Below, piece by piece: positions 12,585 to 23,900 of a DNA stretch of 64,000 bases (its first letter is position 1; every line of letters begins with the position of its first letter). Source of the stretch: Elephas maximus indicus (lineage: Eukaryota > Chordata > Mammalia > Proboscidea > Elephantidae); NCBI RefSeq assembly GCF_024166365.1, contig NC_064824.1, positions 40,834,608 to 40,898,607 of the forward strand. The letters are read 5' to 3'. Both the position numbers and the translations under genes were made by a program. A model generated the notes under the pieces. That model saw only the letters and a program-made list of their open reading frames with translations, ran no database searches and had not been told where the DNA came from.

Positions 12585-12690
12585 CATTTAACGCATTTAT
12601 TATACTAACCCCTACTAAATGGCAGGCACTGTTCTAGGCACTGGGAATTCAGCATTAAACAAAATTGACCCAAATTCATCCTGTGGGCAC
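12585..12690 (-). mobile_element. L2 3' end
   Basis: 'cattcatttaacgcatttat', 'ggcaggcactgttctaggca' and 'ctgggaattcagcattaaac' are the reverse complement of the L2 terminal 3' UTR. Confidence 0.75.
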
Positions 12691-13858
12691 CTACTACTTA
12701 AAAATAACGTAGTTGAGCTTTTAAAATTTTCTACTTAAATTTCCACTTAAAAAGTAATTGTCCTTCATTTTCTAAAATCTGAGTAGGTTTTAAATTATAT
12801 GGGGAAAAGAGCACTATTATTGAGGTATCAATGTAATATCAAATAATGTCTTTCTTTCCAGAGACCTGTCTCACTCATTCCTCTGTATGTTCCAATTTTC
12901 GGTAGGCAAAAAGGAAGCAAATGCAGTGGCAAAGACTAATTTTGATGAATTAAAAATAAAGGCCATCATTTTTAGCATGTGTTGCTTTTTTTGAGGAGGG
13001 AAATAGACAAAAGGAGGGGTAAAAGCAGATATGTTCCTACGACTATTTTGGAGAACAAGTATAGGCTATAAAATTAGGAAGACGTCTTTTGCTTTTCGAT
13101 AGAGCTGAACAGTTTTGCATTTGCAATTATGGGCTTTGCCACTTAGTTTTCTTGAACTGTACTGGAGAAATAACTATTAGTAGCTAAGCAGAGAAATAAT
13201 GCATGAGGCAGAAAGACACTGGCCAAAAATTTATATAATCAAAATCATAATCCATGGAGGCTCTATTAGACATGAGGTCATTGAAGTTATAAGAAGAAGT
13301 AGGTAGAAATTAAGAAACAGCAGACAATGGTTATCTCAATGGTTTTGTTACCCGTTTTGTTCAGTTTGAGTGTGTTTTAGGTAGTTTGTCAATCAGACAT
13401 CAAGAGATGAATTTTGCAGATAGATTTGAACGAGTTTTTTTTTTTTTTTAAATCAGAATTCAGGATATTCCATAGGCAGTTAGATTGTGACACAGAAATA
13501 TTGAAAGTTTAAATGGATCCCACATAAGGAATTATCTTGGATTCTTGAGTTTGCATATGAGAATGGGCTCTTTGTTTCTTTTTTTAGAGGTCGATGAAAA
13601 AGTATGTGTTGTTACTCAACCAAGAAGAGTGTATATGAGAGACAAGAACTTGTGCAGTTAAGTAACTCAGTCTCTGGAATAGATTACAGCTGCTGACTAG
13701 CGAGTGAAGAGGCAGACTATCCTCTAGTAGGGCTGGCCAAATTATTTACAAACGCTGGAAAACTCAGGAGAAGAAGGGAAGGAAGAAATGAAGAAAAGAA
13801 AAATTAAAAAAAAAGGGGAAAACAAATGAACAAAGGAGAACTAGGGTAAGGTATATTG
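12691..13858. other. Unique sequence, no gene seen
   Basis: No repeat or exon recognised; a T-run at about 13435-13449 and a purine-rich run at 13765-13840. Confidence 0.4.
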
Positions 13859-14067
13859 CTGTTGTTGTTAGTTGCCCTTGAGTCAACTCTGACCATTGGC
13901 CATCCCATGTGTGTAGAGTAGAACTGCTCCAGAGGGTTTTCAAGGCTGTGACCTTTTGGAAGCAGATCACCAGGCTTGTCTTCTGAGGCACATCTAAGTG
14001 GGTTTGAACCACCAACCTTTCACAGCATGGTCTTGCACTTAACCATTTGCGCCACCCAGAGACTCCT
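13859..14067 (-). mobile_element. AfroSINE, long type
   Basis: Reverse complement runs from 'aggagtctctgggtggcgca' through 'aagcagatcaccaggcttgt' on the plus strand (long-type middle) to a tail 'ggcaactaacaacaac'. The (CAA)n end is the simple-repeat end shared with RTE. Confidence 0.87.
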
Positions 14068-14959
14068 AGATTATATTAAGCCACACTTATTGTGGAGTTT
14101 TGATACCAGTCCATCACTAGGGAAAAATGGTATCCTTTAGGCAAGACTGTGTAATTTACGTTTATAATTATTGAGTATGGGATAAATAGAGAACAAAGAA
14201 TGTAATAAATTTATGTTTAATAGAAAAGGTAGGAAATCTTTCTAGGTTAAGTGATACTTCATGAAGAAAGATGAAGAGACTCTGTGTTTATTTTTTAATC
14301 TAGTTTTTAATCTCTATTTTTGTATGTTGTGCTTAGTTAAACACACAGATACACCCATGCGGGGCGGAGGGGGGGACAAGTAGGCTATAAGCCACCCTTG
14401 ATTTAGTTTTAAATCCACACTTCTTTCTCTTATTTCTCCCTTAGACTCTATCCCTGTCATATCCCAAAATCTGCTAAGATCTACCTGCTCTTTGAAGGTT
14501 TCTTCATGAGATAGGATACTTTTCATAAACTCATAGTTTTAAAATAATTTTATTTATTTTTTTATTATTATTATGGTCATGAACATTGTCTTTCTTGATA
14601 TGCAAGAAAGCAGAGATAGTGTCTTCATATTTAGAAAATGTGTACAAAACATACAGCATAGTCTGCGGCACCCATGCTTTGCCCAATAAGTATTAATTGG
14701 TGGTGATGAGAGTTTACATGTCACTAACAAGAACTTCCTGCCTGACCCCAGGTCTTCAGAGGCCTGAAGACTCTTGTGAGCTGGAAGGATGCCCTGTTGT
14801 TGTAATTTCTGATGTTTAGGATAAAGAGACACTTTTCCTTTTTTAAAAGTAGCATCATTGGTAAGTTTAGCATGATATATACATTGCTTGTATTGATTGT
14901 TCAAGTTCCTAATTCAGAAAATTAAAAAAAATCTTAAAAATGTACACTGTATCTTATAG
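14068..14959. other. Unique AT-rich sequence, no gene seen
   Basis: The 116-codon minus-strand frame at 14554-14904 shows no domain I recognise and no supporting splice or promoter context. Confidence 0.4.
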
Positions 14960-14984
14960 ATACACAGCATATGTGTGCATATAT

Positions 14985-15023
14985 ATACATACTATACATA
15001 TATATATGTATATAGTATGTATA
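14985..15023. repeat. AT-rich near-perfect palindrome
   Basis: The left arm 'atacatactatacata' and right arm 'tatgtatatagtatgtat' are near-perfect reverse complements around a TA-rich centre near 15003. It lies just upstream of a SINE whose left flank 'atgtatacat' (15017-15026) nearly repeats at 15238-15247. Confidence 0.75.
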
Positions 15024-15026
15024 CAT

Positions 15027-15237
15027 GGAGTTGCTGGGTAGTGTAAACTTTCAACACACTCAGCTGCTGCTAGAAAGTTTGGAAATTCGAGTCTACCCAG
15101 TGGTTCTTGGAAGAAAGGCCTGGAGATCTACTTCTGAAAAATCAGCCTTTGAAAACCCTACGGAATACAGTTTTACCCTGATACACATGGTGTCACCATG
15201 AGTCAGAGTCAACTTGATGGCAAGTGGTTACTGGTTA
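15027..15237 (+). mobile_element. AfroSINE, long type
   Basis: Plus-strand copy from 'ggagttgctgggtagtgtaa' through a B-box-like 'aattcgagtctacc', the long middle 'gaagaaaggcctggagatct' and a tail 'gagtcaacttgatggcaag'. The flanking 10-mers 'atgtatacat' and 'atgtatgcat' (15017-15026, 15238-15247) fit a slightly decayed target duplication. Confidence 0.87.
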
Positions 15238-15337
15238 ATGTATGCATACCGGGTAATATGTAATTTTCAAATCAGTAAAGCAAAGATATTATTCCTTTTT
15301 AAAGGAGGATCAATCTATTTGAGTAGAGAGAATATAT

Positions 15338-15390
15338 AAAAAACCCATTGCCATTAAGTTGAGTTCAGCTCATAGCGACCCTATACAGTC
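15338..15390 (-). mobile_element. AfroSINE 3' fragment
   Basis: 'aaaacccattgccattaagt' and 'gctcatagcgaccctataca' are the reverse complement of the SINE tail; the rest of the element is missing. Confidence 0.7.
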
Positions 15391-15604
15391 TTTAAGAGAC
15401 TATATAGTCTTTAAAATTTTTCATGTCCACTATTCATCAATAAATATTCTTAAAATATCTACTAAATGCAAAAAATGAAGACGACTCCGTTATATGTTCA
15501 GGGAAATTTTAATCTGATGAGTTAAAGACAGCCACAATACTAAAAAAACGATACTAAGAAGACTATTATTTTCACAAGTGAGCAAAGAACCTGAAATAAT
15601 AATA

Positions 15605-15860
15605 ATAACAAAAATATTTAGCATAACAGAGTCCTTATTATGTGCTAGGCATTATATGATACATTTTAGGTATGTTGTTTCACTTAATTCTCACAACAAC
15701 TTTATGAGGCTGGTACCTGTATTCTCTACCACTTTCCAGGAAAAGCGACAGCTATATATTTTAGTAAGTCACTCAACAGCACCCAGCTGCCACATGGCGG
15801 AGGTGGGCATGAGAACTGACAGAGCCGAAGATGTCTACCATTATACTCCACTGCCTCCTA
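15605..15860 (-). mobile_element. MIR
   Basis: Minus-strand MIR landmarks in order: 'ttattatgtgctaggcatta', 'ttctcacaacaactttatga', the core with 'aagtcactcaacagcaccca', and the head near 15840. Nearly full length. Confidence 0.75.
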
Positions 15861-16086
15861 GGGGATGGGAAAGGAGAAATCACATCTGACTGGGGTGGGG
15901 GTCAAGTATGGCTTCTGGCAAAGGGGCTCTTGACTTGGGTCTTAGAGGATTGACAAGATTGTGGCAGGTGGAGGTACGGGGAGGGAAGGGCAGTTAGAGA
16001 ACATGTGTTGGGAGAAAAACTCAGGCTTGGGTAACACAGAGCCCAGTGGGGCATCAGGAATATGAATGGAATACAGTTGGGAGGTA

Positions 16087-16290
16087 GAGTCCCTGGGTGG
16101 TACAAATAATTAATGCGCTCTGCTGCTAACCAAAAGGTTGGAGGTTTGAGTTCATCCAAAGGCACCTTGGAAGAAATGCCTGGCAATCTACTTCCAAAAG
16201 ATCAGCCATTGAAAACACTATGTAGCACAGTTCTACTCTGAACGCATGGAGTTGCCGTGAGTTGGGATTGATAGCAACTGGTTTTTAAAA
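16087..16290 (+). mobile_element. AfroSINE, long type
   Basis: 'agagtccctgggtggtacaa' head, 'gctgctaaccaaaaggttgg' tRNA-like block, 'gaagaaatgcctggcaatct' middle, tail 'gttgggattgatagcaactg'. The flanking 10-mers 'ttgggaggta' (16077-16086) and 'ttgagaggca' (16291-16300) look like a decayed target duplication. Confidence 0.88.
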
Positions 16291-16484
16291 TTGAGAGGCA
16301 GGGCAGTTGAGATCTGAAAAAAAGAGGAAGGCCAAGGAATCTGATCCAAATTCAGTAGGGGTTGAGTATGAAATAGAGAAAGAAATTTGTAATAAAAACT
16401 GAAGAATCATTATAAATGAAGGGTAATCATGATGAGAAGAGTTTCAGTCAGCCATGTCTTCTTAGAGGCTTTGTATTTAAACTA

Positions 16485-17636
16485 CTCCCTACTTTCAGCC
16501 AAGATCCATCGACATCAGCAATGATGCCCCTGAGAATACCAGAAAGATGTTTACCTGTGTTCTATTGACTATGTAAAAATATTCGACTGTGTGGATCATA
16601 ACAAATTATGGGTTACATTGTGAAGAACAGGAATTTCAGAACAATTAATTGTGCTCATGTGAAACCTATTCGTAGACCAAGAGGCAATCATTTGCACAGA
16701 ACAAGGGGATACTGTGTGGTTTAAAATCAGGAAAGGTGTGCGTCAGGATTATAATCTTTCACCATACTTCTTCAATCTGTATGCTGAGTAAATAATCTGA
16801 GAAGCTGGACTATATGAAGAAGAATGGGGCATCAGGATTGGAGGGAGACTCATTAACAACCTGCGATATGCAGATGATACAACCTTGCTTGCTGAAAGTG
16901 AAGAAGACTTGAAGCACTCAGTGATGAAAATAAAGGACTACAGCCTTCAGTATGGATTACACATTAACATAAAGAAAACAAAAATCCTCACAACTGGACC
17001 AATAAGCAATATCATGATAAATGGAGAAAATATTGAAGTTGTCAAGGATTTTATTTCACTTAGATCTACAATCAATGCCCATGGAAGCGGCAGTCAAAAA
17101 TCAAAGGACATTGGGGAAATCTGCTGCAAAAGACCTCTTTAAAGTGTTAAAAAGCAAAAAGATGTCACTTTGAGGACTAAGGTGTGCATGACCCAAGTCA
17201 TGGTATTTTTATTTGCCTCATATGCATGGGAAAGCTGGACAATGAGTAAGGAAGACTGAAGAAGAATTGATGCTATTGAATTATGGTGCTGGTGAAGAAA
17301 ACTGAACATACTGTAGACTGACAGAAGAATGAACAAATCTGTCTTGGAAGAAGTACAGCCATAAAGCTCCTTAGAAGTGAGGATGGCGAGACTTTGTCTC
17401 ACATACTTTGGACATGTTATCAGGAGGGCCCAGTCCCTGGAGAAGGACATCATGCTTGGTAAAGTAGAGGGTCACCGAAAAAGAGGAAGACCCTCAACAA
17501 GATGGAGTGACACAGTGGCTGCAACAATGAACTCAAACATAGCAGTGATTGTAAGGAGAGCACAGGACCAGGCAGTGTTTTGCTCTGTTGTACATGGGGT
17601 CACCATGAGTGGGAACCAACTTGACAACAACAACAT
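16485..17636 (+). mobile_element. RTE/BovB-like LINE, 5'-truncated, reverse transcriptase decayed
   Basis: About 1.15 kb from the 3' part of an RTE-clade LINE. At 16861-16893 the frame reads LRYADDTTLLAES, with the YADD catalytic motif of reverse transcriptase, followed by the thumb-like region (EEDLKHSVMKIKDYSLQYGL). Stops occur upstream (TAA in 'gctgagtaaataatctga', about 16784-16800) and the frame closes near 17142 after an indel ('agtgttaaaaagc'), so it is dead. Downstream pieces 'gagaaggacatcatgcttgg' and 'aaaagaggaagaccctcaac' are the ORF C-terminus. The end 'gtgggaaccaacttgacaac' plus (CAA)n is the tail shared with the AfroSINEs. A 9-bp duplication 'tttaaacta' (16476-16484, 17637-17645) bounds it. 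Confidence 0.88.
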
Positions 17637-17834
17637 TTTAAACTAGGATTTGAAGTTGATGAGAATGAAGTGGAACAGCATGCCAACAACCTGGAATATT
17701 GTGAACTAACTAGGAGACCACGACACATAAGAAAAATAAGGAGAGTTGACCAAAGGCCACTTTCTGTGGGTTCAAGGACTATGAGGTATAAGGTTGAATA
17801 AGAAAATTTCTACACCTCACATCTTCTATTCCCT

Positions 17835-18650
17835 TCAATTTTCTCCATCTCAGTAAAGGCCTATCATTCACTCAGTTGTTTAGGTAATAAACGTAACGGT
17901 TATTTTTGATCTCCTTTCTTCCTCTAGTTCTAAAATATATCCTTAATCTGCCCTGCTTCGATTCTTACCTTACTTCATTAGACTCTCCAGAGACCTGACA
18001 CACTGCCTTTTTTGAGATCCTCGATCAGATCACGTCACTTCCTTGTTTAATACCCTCCAAAGGCTACCCAGTATGTTCAGATTAAATTCCAAACTCCAAG
18101 TCTCTTAAATCTCCAGACTTACCTCATTTTGCTTCAGTCTTCCTGCCTCCTTTCTGTTCCTTAGATTCACCAAGCTCATTCCATGCCTGCTTCTTTGTCT
18201 TAAAAATCATTGTTTCTACTAGAAAATTAATACATTTGCTAATTTTTGTTTTTACTGGATCTCTCTTTCAGTAGAAAATCAGCTCAAATATTTCAGTCTC
18301 AGAGAGTCCTTCCCTGGACAAGCATTCTAAAGTGTTATGTCTGTGATTTTTTTTCTTTCCCTGTTTGGCAAGAAGCAGGATTCTGCCTTCATATGCATAA
18401 AATTTTATTCCAATCAGTCTTTATCCGTCTACTCAATTATACTTTCTTCTTAGTTCTTAGAAAGTTTCTGAAATTATACATTTAAAAAAATTATCTATTT
18501 GTTTATTTCTGTAGCTCTCTAGGAGAATTTAAGCTCCAAAAAGAGAGCATTATCTTATCCAGTGCTGCAAACTCAGTACCCAGTGAAGTGCTTTGAACAT
18601 AGTAGATGCTCAATAAATATTTGTTAAATGGATGAAGAATGAATGAAAGA
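17835..18650 (+). mobile_element. L2 LINE 3' end
   Basis: Long plus-strand L2 copy: 'cagatcacgtcacttccttg' and 'ccctccaaaggctacccagt' (around 18030-18070), 'tttcagtctcagagagtcct' (around 18291), then the terminal 'acatagtagatgctcaataa' near 18597-18616 followed by 'atatttgttaaatggatgaa'. Ends in the (TGAA)n-like L2 terminus. No ORF2 reading frame left. Confidence 0.8.
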
Positions 18651-18813
18651 AATGAGGATGAGGATGGCTTGGGTAATATTGAAGTTTACATTCCATCCAA
18701 TAAATGGTATAGATTGTAGAATAAATGATGTTGATTTTTTTCTAATTATGTTCTATTTCAACAATTATTCAAGTTGGTTTTTTTTTTTGAATACCAGTTT
18801 ATTGATGGTGGGA

Positions 18814-18911
18814 CACCAAAAAAGCCCATTGCCGTGGAGTTGGTTCCGACTTATAGTGACCCTATAGGACAGAGTAGAACTGCCCTATAGGGTTTTCGAG
18901 CCTGTAATCTT
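18814..18911 (-). mobile_element. AfroSINE, 3' half, split by an L1
   Basis: Minus-strand SINE tail ('aagcccattgccgtggagtt', 'gaccctataggacagagtag'). Its other half is at 19475-19592. The outer 12-bp duplication 'ttgatggtggga' (18802-18813 and 19593-19604) proves that both halves are one insertion. Confidence 0.92.
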
Positions 18912-19474
18912 CTTTTTTTCAGTTGTGCTTTAAGTGAAAGTTTACAGTTCAAGTTAGTTTCTCATACAAAAATTTATACAAACATTGTCTTATGTGACCC
19001 TAGTTGCTCTCCCTATAATGTGACAGCATACTCCTCCTTTCAACCCCAGATTTCCCGTGTCCGTCCAACCAGCTCCTGTCCCTTTTTGTCTTCTCATCTC
19101 ATCTCTGGACAGGAGCTGCCCATTTAGTCTCCTGTTTCTACTTGAGCTAAGAAGCACTCTCTTCATGAGTATCATTTTATGTCTTGTAGTCCAGTCTAAT
19201 CTTTGTCTGAAGAGTTGGCTTCGGGAATGGTTTCAGCTCTGGGCTAACAGAGAGTCCGGGGGCCTTGTCTTCCAGGGTCACTTTAGTCACAGTCAAACCA
19301 TCAAGTCTGGTCTTTTTGCTAGAATTTGAGTTCTGCACCCCTCCTTTCGCCTGCTCCATCAGGGACTCTCTGTTGTGTTCCCTGTCAGGACAGTCATTGG
19401 TGGTAGCTGGGCACCATCTATTTCTTCTGGTCTCAGGCTGATGGAGTCTCTAGTTTATATGGCTCTTTCCAAAA
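18912..19474 (-). mobile_element. L1 3' UTR fragment inserted in a SINE
   Basis: Reverse complement ends 'ctgtaaactttcacttaaag' 'cacaactgaaaaaaag', the same terminus as the L1 at 3652-4723, and carries the matching UTR blocks ('gcccagctaccaccaatgac', 'aagccaactcttcagacaaa'). A 10-bp duplication 'ctgtaatctt' (18902-18911 and 19475-19484) of the host SINE sequence flanks it. Strongly 5'-truncated; noncoding. Confidence 0.9.
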
Positions 19475-19592
19475 CTGTAATCTTTACAGAAGAGGACTGC
19501 CACATCCTTCTTCCATGGAGCTGCTTGTGGGTTCGAACTGTCAACCTTTTGGTCAGCAGCTGCGCACTTAACTACTGTGCCATCAGGGCTCC
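19475..19592 (-). mobile_element. AfroSINE, 5' (tRNA-derived) half, split by an L1
   Basis: Contains 'gtgggttcgaactgtcaacc' (B box on the minus strand) and 'aactactgtgccatcagggc' (A box). A SINE variant with an extra 'gactgccacatccttcttcc' middle, also present at 57649-57863. Confidence 0.92.
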
Positions 19593-19604
19593 TTGATGGT
19601 GGGA

Positions 19605-22406
19605 TAGATATAGTGAAATCATTTTGTGTTGCAGTGAGAAATCAAGCCTGAAATTTAGAAGAAAAGAATGGTCTTAGTTAATCCACAGGGTGGGTGAGAG
19701 CTCAACCAGAATGCTCTGTGGAATCTAGACAATTCAGTGATGATAACACTCCAGTACAAGTGTTGTGAAGGTCAGATGAGACAAGTTTGTGATATCTGCA
19801 TTCAGTCTTGTTGCGTTTGATTTTTCTACAGTATTTCATGGTGACTTTTAAATTTGAATGGGAAATGACCTCCTTGTTCCCAGTTTTCTTTCTTAGCCAG
19901 CATAGGATTGCTCCTTCAACAAATTTTGGTATGTTTTACCCAGTATAGTTCTCAAGGATCTTCACAGATGGGGTTTATGCATTTATTTTCCAGAGGAAAT
20001 AGTGATTTCAAGAGAAGGAAGCGGGTGTGGGCACTATTTATTTTTGCTTTTTAAAGGAATACCTTTCTGGCAAATAAGCAAGTAAATAAGCAAGCAGAAT
20101 CAACAGCTTTCTTGGAAGGAGTCCCCACCGTAGGTATAGGAGAATTCCTTTGGCCAGCCTTAGCTTCCCTGTGCTTTTCTCACACTTGGTTGGCACAGTT
20201 GGTGGATTTTATTATTAGCGGTGTGTCCTACAAGCCATTCATTCATGGAATATGGCCCTGGGAGAGGAATCTTAATGTGAAAATAAAATTGTCTTTGTTT
20301 TTCATTGGCTTGGGGGGCATCTCACATAATAGAAGAACATCCCTAAATAGAAAGACCTAAATTCAGAACGAAAGAAACAGAGAAGGTGAGGTGAGAGAGA
20401 TGTTCCCAGTGGATTCAGTCAGCACTAAGAAATTAAGGTTTTTGTTTTGTGCAATGCTAGTTGCTTTGCCAGTCTCAAGCTGGCACTGTGGGCTTGCTGT
20501 AGCTGCTGAGCCTCAGCTGAGTGAGGGAAGGAGACAGTTTGCTTCAGTTTTATTGCCCGGCTTCACCATGCGTCTCAATATGTTTTTGATTTTGTATTTT
20601 AAAAATAAGGTGAATGATCTCTAAAGGAAATCATTGCAGGCGATTTTATTCTTTGCTTTTTTCTAATGGACAATTAAAAAGCAATCCTGGTCCTATTCCA
20701 GAGATTTTCTCATTTCTTAGTACAACTGTAATTGAGGCGCACATAATAGTAGAATAGTGTTATTAGATATTATCATGTTTATTTTATTCATGAAAATGTG
20801 TGACACGCCTTATTTGTATTCTTTTTGAGGAAATGTCCTGGAATGGGTTTTGTCCCAGTTCCTTTTTTTGCCTGTCATAAGGTGTGTGTTAGCACCGAAG
20901 TTCCTAGGGAGAAGAATAGCATTTCTTTTTAGGGGGAGAGCAGAATGATTTTGAGCTTTGTGGAGTTTGAATAGGCTATTGTGGCTTGTTTTTTTTTTTA
21001 ACAACACTCCAGTCCACCAAGTCCCACTGTGACACATTTTCTACCTCCAGTGGCAGATATTTATATTTCAAATTAAAATATATGAAAATGAATTTTCTTC
21101 TGAAAAATTTTTGGATTTTTTTTTTTCTCCTCAGGAACTATGAGATAATTGGAGATACCCTAGGCTATCACAAAACCAGAGCTGGGAATCACTGCTTTAG
21201 TGATGAGTACTTTGTAAGCCTTCAAAAAATATTAAAACCAGGACAGATTGTCTAATTTCTAGTGGGTGGATTCACTTCAGTCTAATGTAACGTGTTAGGA
21301 AATGCTCAGAGAGGAGGTTGTGGATTCAGAAAGATGGCTTTTATCCAAATTAATTCAAAGTGTAACAGGAACAGGTGTGTATTGGGGCAGAAAGAGTAAG
21401 CTGGCTAAATTAAATGATAGAGAAATCACCAGGAAAAAAAAAAAGTCTTAGCCCGGTCTTAACAATAAAATTCTCATATTGAAATCGATAATCCTGTAAT
21501 AAAAATAATCATTTCAAAAAGGATTCTTTTATTAAGTATTTTTTATATGGTTGGCTATGAACCAAATATTGAAATCAAATATGGCTTTAGTTTAAGAATG
21601 ATAAAGTTCTCTTCTATGTCTCTAAAAAGAATCTTGAATGAGAAGGATAAAAAGAGTAATTTGCAAATAAATTCACCTGCTGAATTTGTGCCTGAGGCTT
21701 ACTATATTTACCTAATTCATTTTTGGCTCTTGCTTCGCTCTAGCCATGGAGACACACTGAGAAATTAATGCCAAGTTCTCCAGGGTTGCTGGAACGTTTG
21801 TACAAGGCAGCAGTGAATAAGTGAGGGCAGTGCAAGCCCCAGGGTTTGGGTCCTGCTCAGTAGGGGGTCTTCATTGTTGGTCTTAAAGCCTGAAGAGGCA
21901 TTGTGTAGTCTGGCTAATTGGTACTGCTAGCCTGTTGCCATTTCATGGATCCAGGGAAGCAATTTGGTCCCTGTCCACATTAAGAGTTGGGCCCAAAATA
22001 CTAGTAGTCCTGAACCCATAGAGTTTCAGCTCTATAATTTGATCCTAAAACCTATGTCAGCTTTGTGGCCTTCTAAGATGGCGAAAGGAATTTTGCCGTG
22101 TTCATAGATCTACAACTGTAAATGCAGTTTGAAAAGAAATTTAGGTTAAGTAAAGAAGTAGACTGAACGGGGATATGCTACCCTGAAAACACTTCTGTTT
22201 TCTAGGGTGAGCTCCTTTTGGCGGGGATGTCTGGTTTGGGCTTCATGAGGTTTTTGCCTGGTGGTCTGCAGAGTAATTTGCATTCCAAAAGATAGGGCAG
22301 GCTGCCTTCGGGCTTCTGAAATCTCTGGAAGTTGCTCTGATTAATAGAAGTTTCCCCAACCTGTTTTGGGGAGATAATCCCCCATCGCCTGGTTAATACA
22401 GGTAGT
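19605..22406. other. Unique sequence, no gene seen
   Basis: About 2.8 kb without recognised mobile elements, AT-rich at 20980-21660. Frames are below 90 codons and unrelated to families I know. Confidence 0.4.
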
Positions 22407-22417
22407 ATCTGGTTAAT

Positions 22418-22582
22418 GGAAATCCTGGTGGCGTAGCGGTTAAGAGCTACAGCTGCTAATCATGAGGCTGGCAGTTCGAATCCACCAGGCACTCCTTGGA
22501 AACCATATGGGGCAGTTTTACTCTGTCCTACAGGGTCACTATAAGTCGGAATCTACTCCATGGCAACAGTTATTTTTTTTAA
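22418..22582 (+). mobile_element. AfroSINE, short (tRNA-headed) type
   Basis: Young-looking copy. A box 'tggcgtagcgg' and B box 'agttcgaatcc' are both intact, so polymerase III could in principle still start here. The short middle 'ggcactccttggaaaccata' is followed by the tail 'agtcggaatctactccatgg'. Exact 11-bp duplication 'atctggttaat' at 22407-22417 and 22583-22593. Confidence 0.93.
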
Positions 22583-22660
22583 ATCTGGTTAATACTTCAG
22601 CAGTCTTGACTGTATTTTTCCTATAACGTTTTCTGAGGAATAAGGGGCCCTTTTTCCTTG

Positions 22661-22840
22661 AAACCTTGGTGGCGTAGTGGTTAAGGGCTATGGTTACTGA
22701 CCAAAAGGTTGGCAGTTCACATTCACCGGGCACTCCTTGGAAACTTTATGTGGCAGTTCTACTCTGTACTGTCTGTACTATAGGGTCGCTAAGAGTTGGA
22801 ATCCACTCTACAGCAATGGGTTTTTTTTTTTTTTTTTTGG
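22661..22840 (+). mobile_element. AfroSINE, short type
   Basis: Head 'aaaccttggtggcgtagtgg', a damaged B box ('cagttcacattcacc'), a short duplication 'ctgtactgtctgtactatag' in the body, and a T-rich end 'caatgggttttt' running about 20 T. Confidence 0.88.
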
Positions 22841-23330
22841 TTTACTTTCTTGAAAAGAGGATATATAGTATTATTTGGAAAAGGGAACCTTTCATTGACT
22901 CTCTAGTTCATTGTTAAACTTTCCTTTTTTTTTTTGGAACTATCTAGATCTAAAAGTGCAAAGACACAGTGGACAACAGCTTCAGATCAAAAAGTGATGC
23001 TGTGGTCCTGAAGGTTCTAGTTTCTGTATGTTTTTCCCTCATTCTTTTTTTTTTTTTTTTCCTTTACTGTGGTTGAATTTTCATTCATGTTGCTTACCTC
23101 TTAAAAAAAAAAAATTTTTTTTTTTTTTTTTAGCTCTCTCTTATTTTTGGATTTATATTTCCTATTTTTAGATTTTCTGAAAGTACAAAATATGTTTCAA
23201 ACACGAGAGAGAACAAAACTAAAGAAGCTAGTGAAAAATAGTTCCTTCTCTCATTCTAGAATGATTCTGAAGAGGCGCAATGGAACTTTTTTGATCAATC
23301 CCATTTTGCTTTGTGCTACTTGGCTTTCAG

Positions 23331-23482
23331 AACCTTGGTCGCATAGTGGTTAAGAGTCGGCAGTTCAAATCTATCAGCTGCTCCATGGAGACCCTATCGG
23401 AAGTTCTACTCTGTCCTATAAAGTCACTGAGTTGGAATTGACTTGACTGCAGTGGCTTTGGGATTTTTGCTTTTTTTTTTTG
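23331..23482 (+). mobile_element. AfroSINE, short type, deleted between A and B boxes
   Basis: 'aaccttggtcgcatagtggt' is joined directly to 'taagagtcggcagttcaaat': the usual 'gctayggctgctaaccaaaagg' block is missing. Exact 12-bp duplication 'cttggctttcag' at 23319-23330 and 23483-23494. Confidence 0.92.
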
Positions 23483-23744
23483 CTTGGCTTTCAGTCTACG
23501 GCTCAGGTCATTGGTAGCCCATGCCAACAAGGGTCAAGGATTTGCTGCTCACTTGGGCCAGTTTGCTACATGTTTTACCAACAGGTTGTATGGAGAGTCA
23601 GTGTAATCACTGTAGAAATGCTGGTCATGGAGACCAGGGAACATATGGGTGAATAGGTGAAAATCCAGCCCTACTCCTGGAAAAACAAAACCCATTTCCT
23701 ACTGCCATTTTTGCTTCTGGGCAGAATGTACCATTTCAAATGCG

Positions 23745-23900
23745 TGCTTGTTACTCAACCTCCCTGGGTCTCTGCTTCCTCATCTGTAGTAGGGAGATAA
23801 CATTTGCTCCCTTTCTACCTCACCAGAATCTGTGAAGATTAGATAATGGCTGTAAGGTCCTTACACAAAGGTACAAGCATTATTATAAACAAGGAGATTA
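23745..23900 (+). mobile_element. MIR
   Basis: 'cttgttactcaacctccctg', 'cttcctcatctgtagtaggg' and 'tgtgaagattagataatggc' are MIR core and 3' landmarks in the plus orientation. Confidence 0.75.

Noticed and set aside
13764..14015. 83-codon frame at a SINE edge
   Set aside because: Most of it is SINE sequence, and the rest is an A/G-rich tract translated on the other strand.
16885..17142. 86-codon frame as a host gene
   Set aside because: It is the decayed reverse transcriptase of the RTE element (YADD at 16867-16878), broken on both sides.
22424..22490. tRNA gene
   Set aside because: A and B boxes are intact, but the sequence continues into a SINE body and is flanked by a target duplication, and the acceptor stem does not close.
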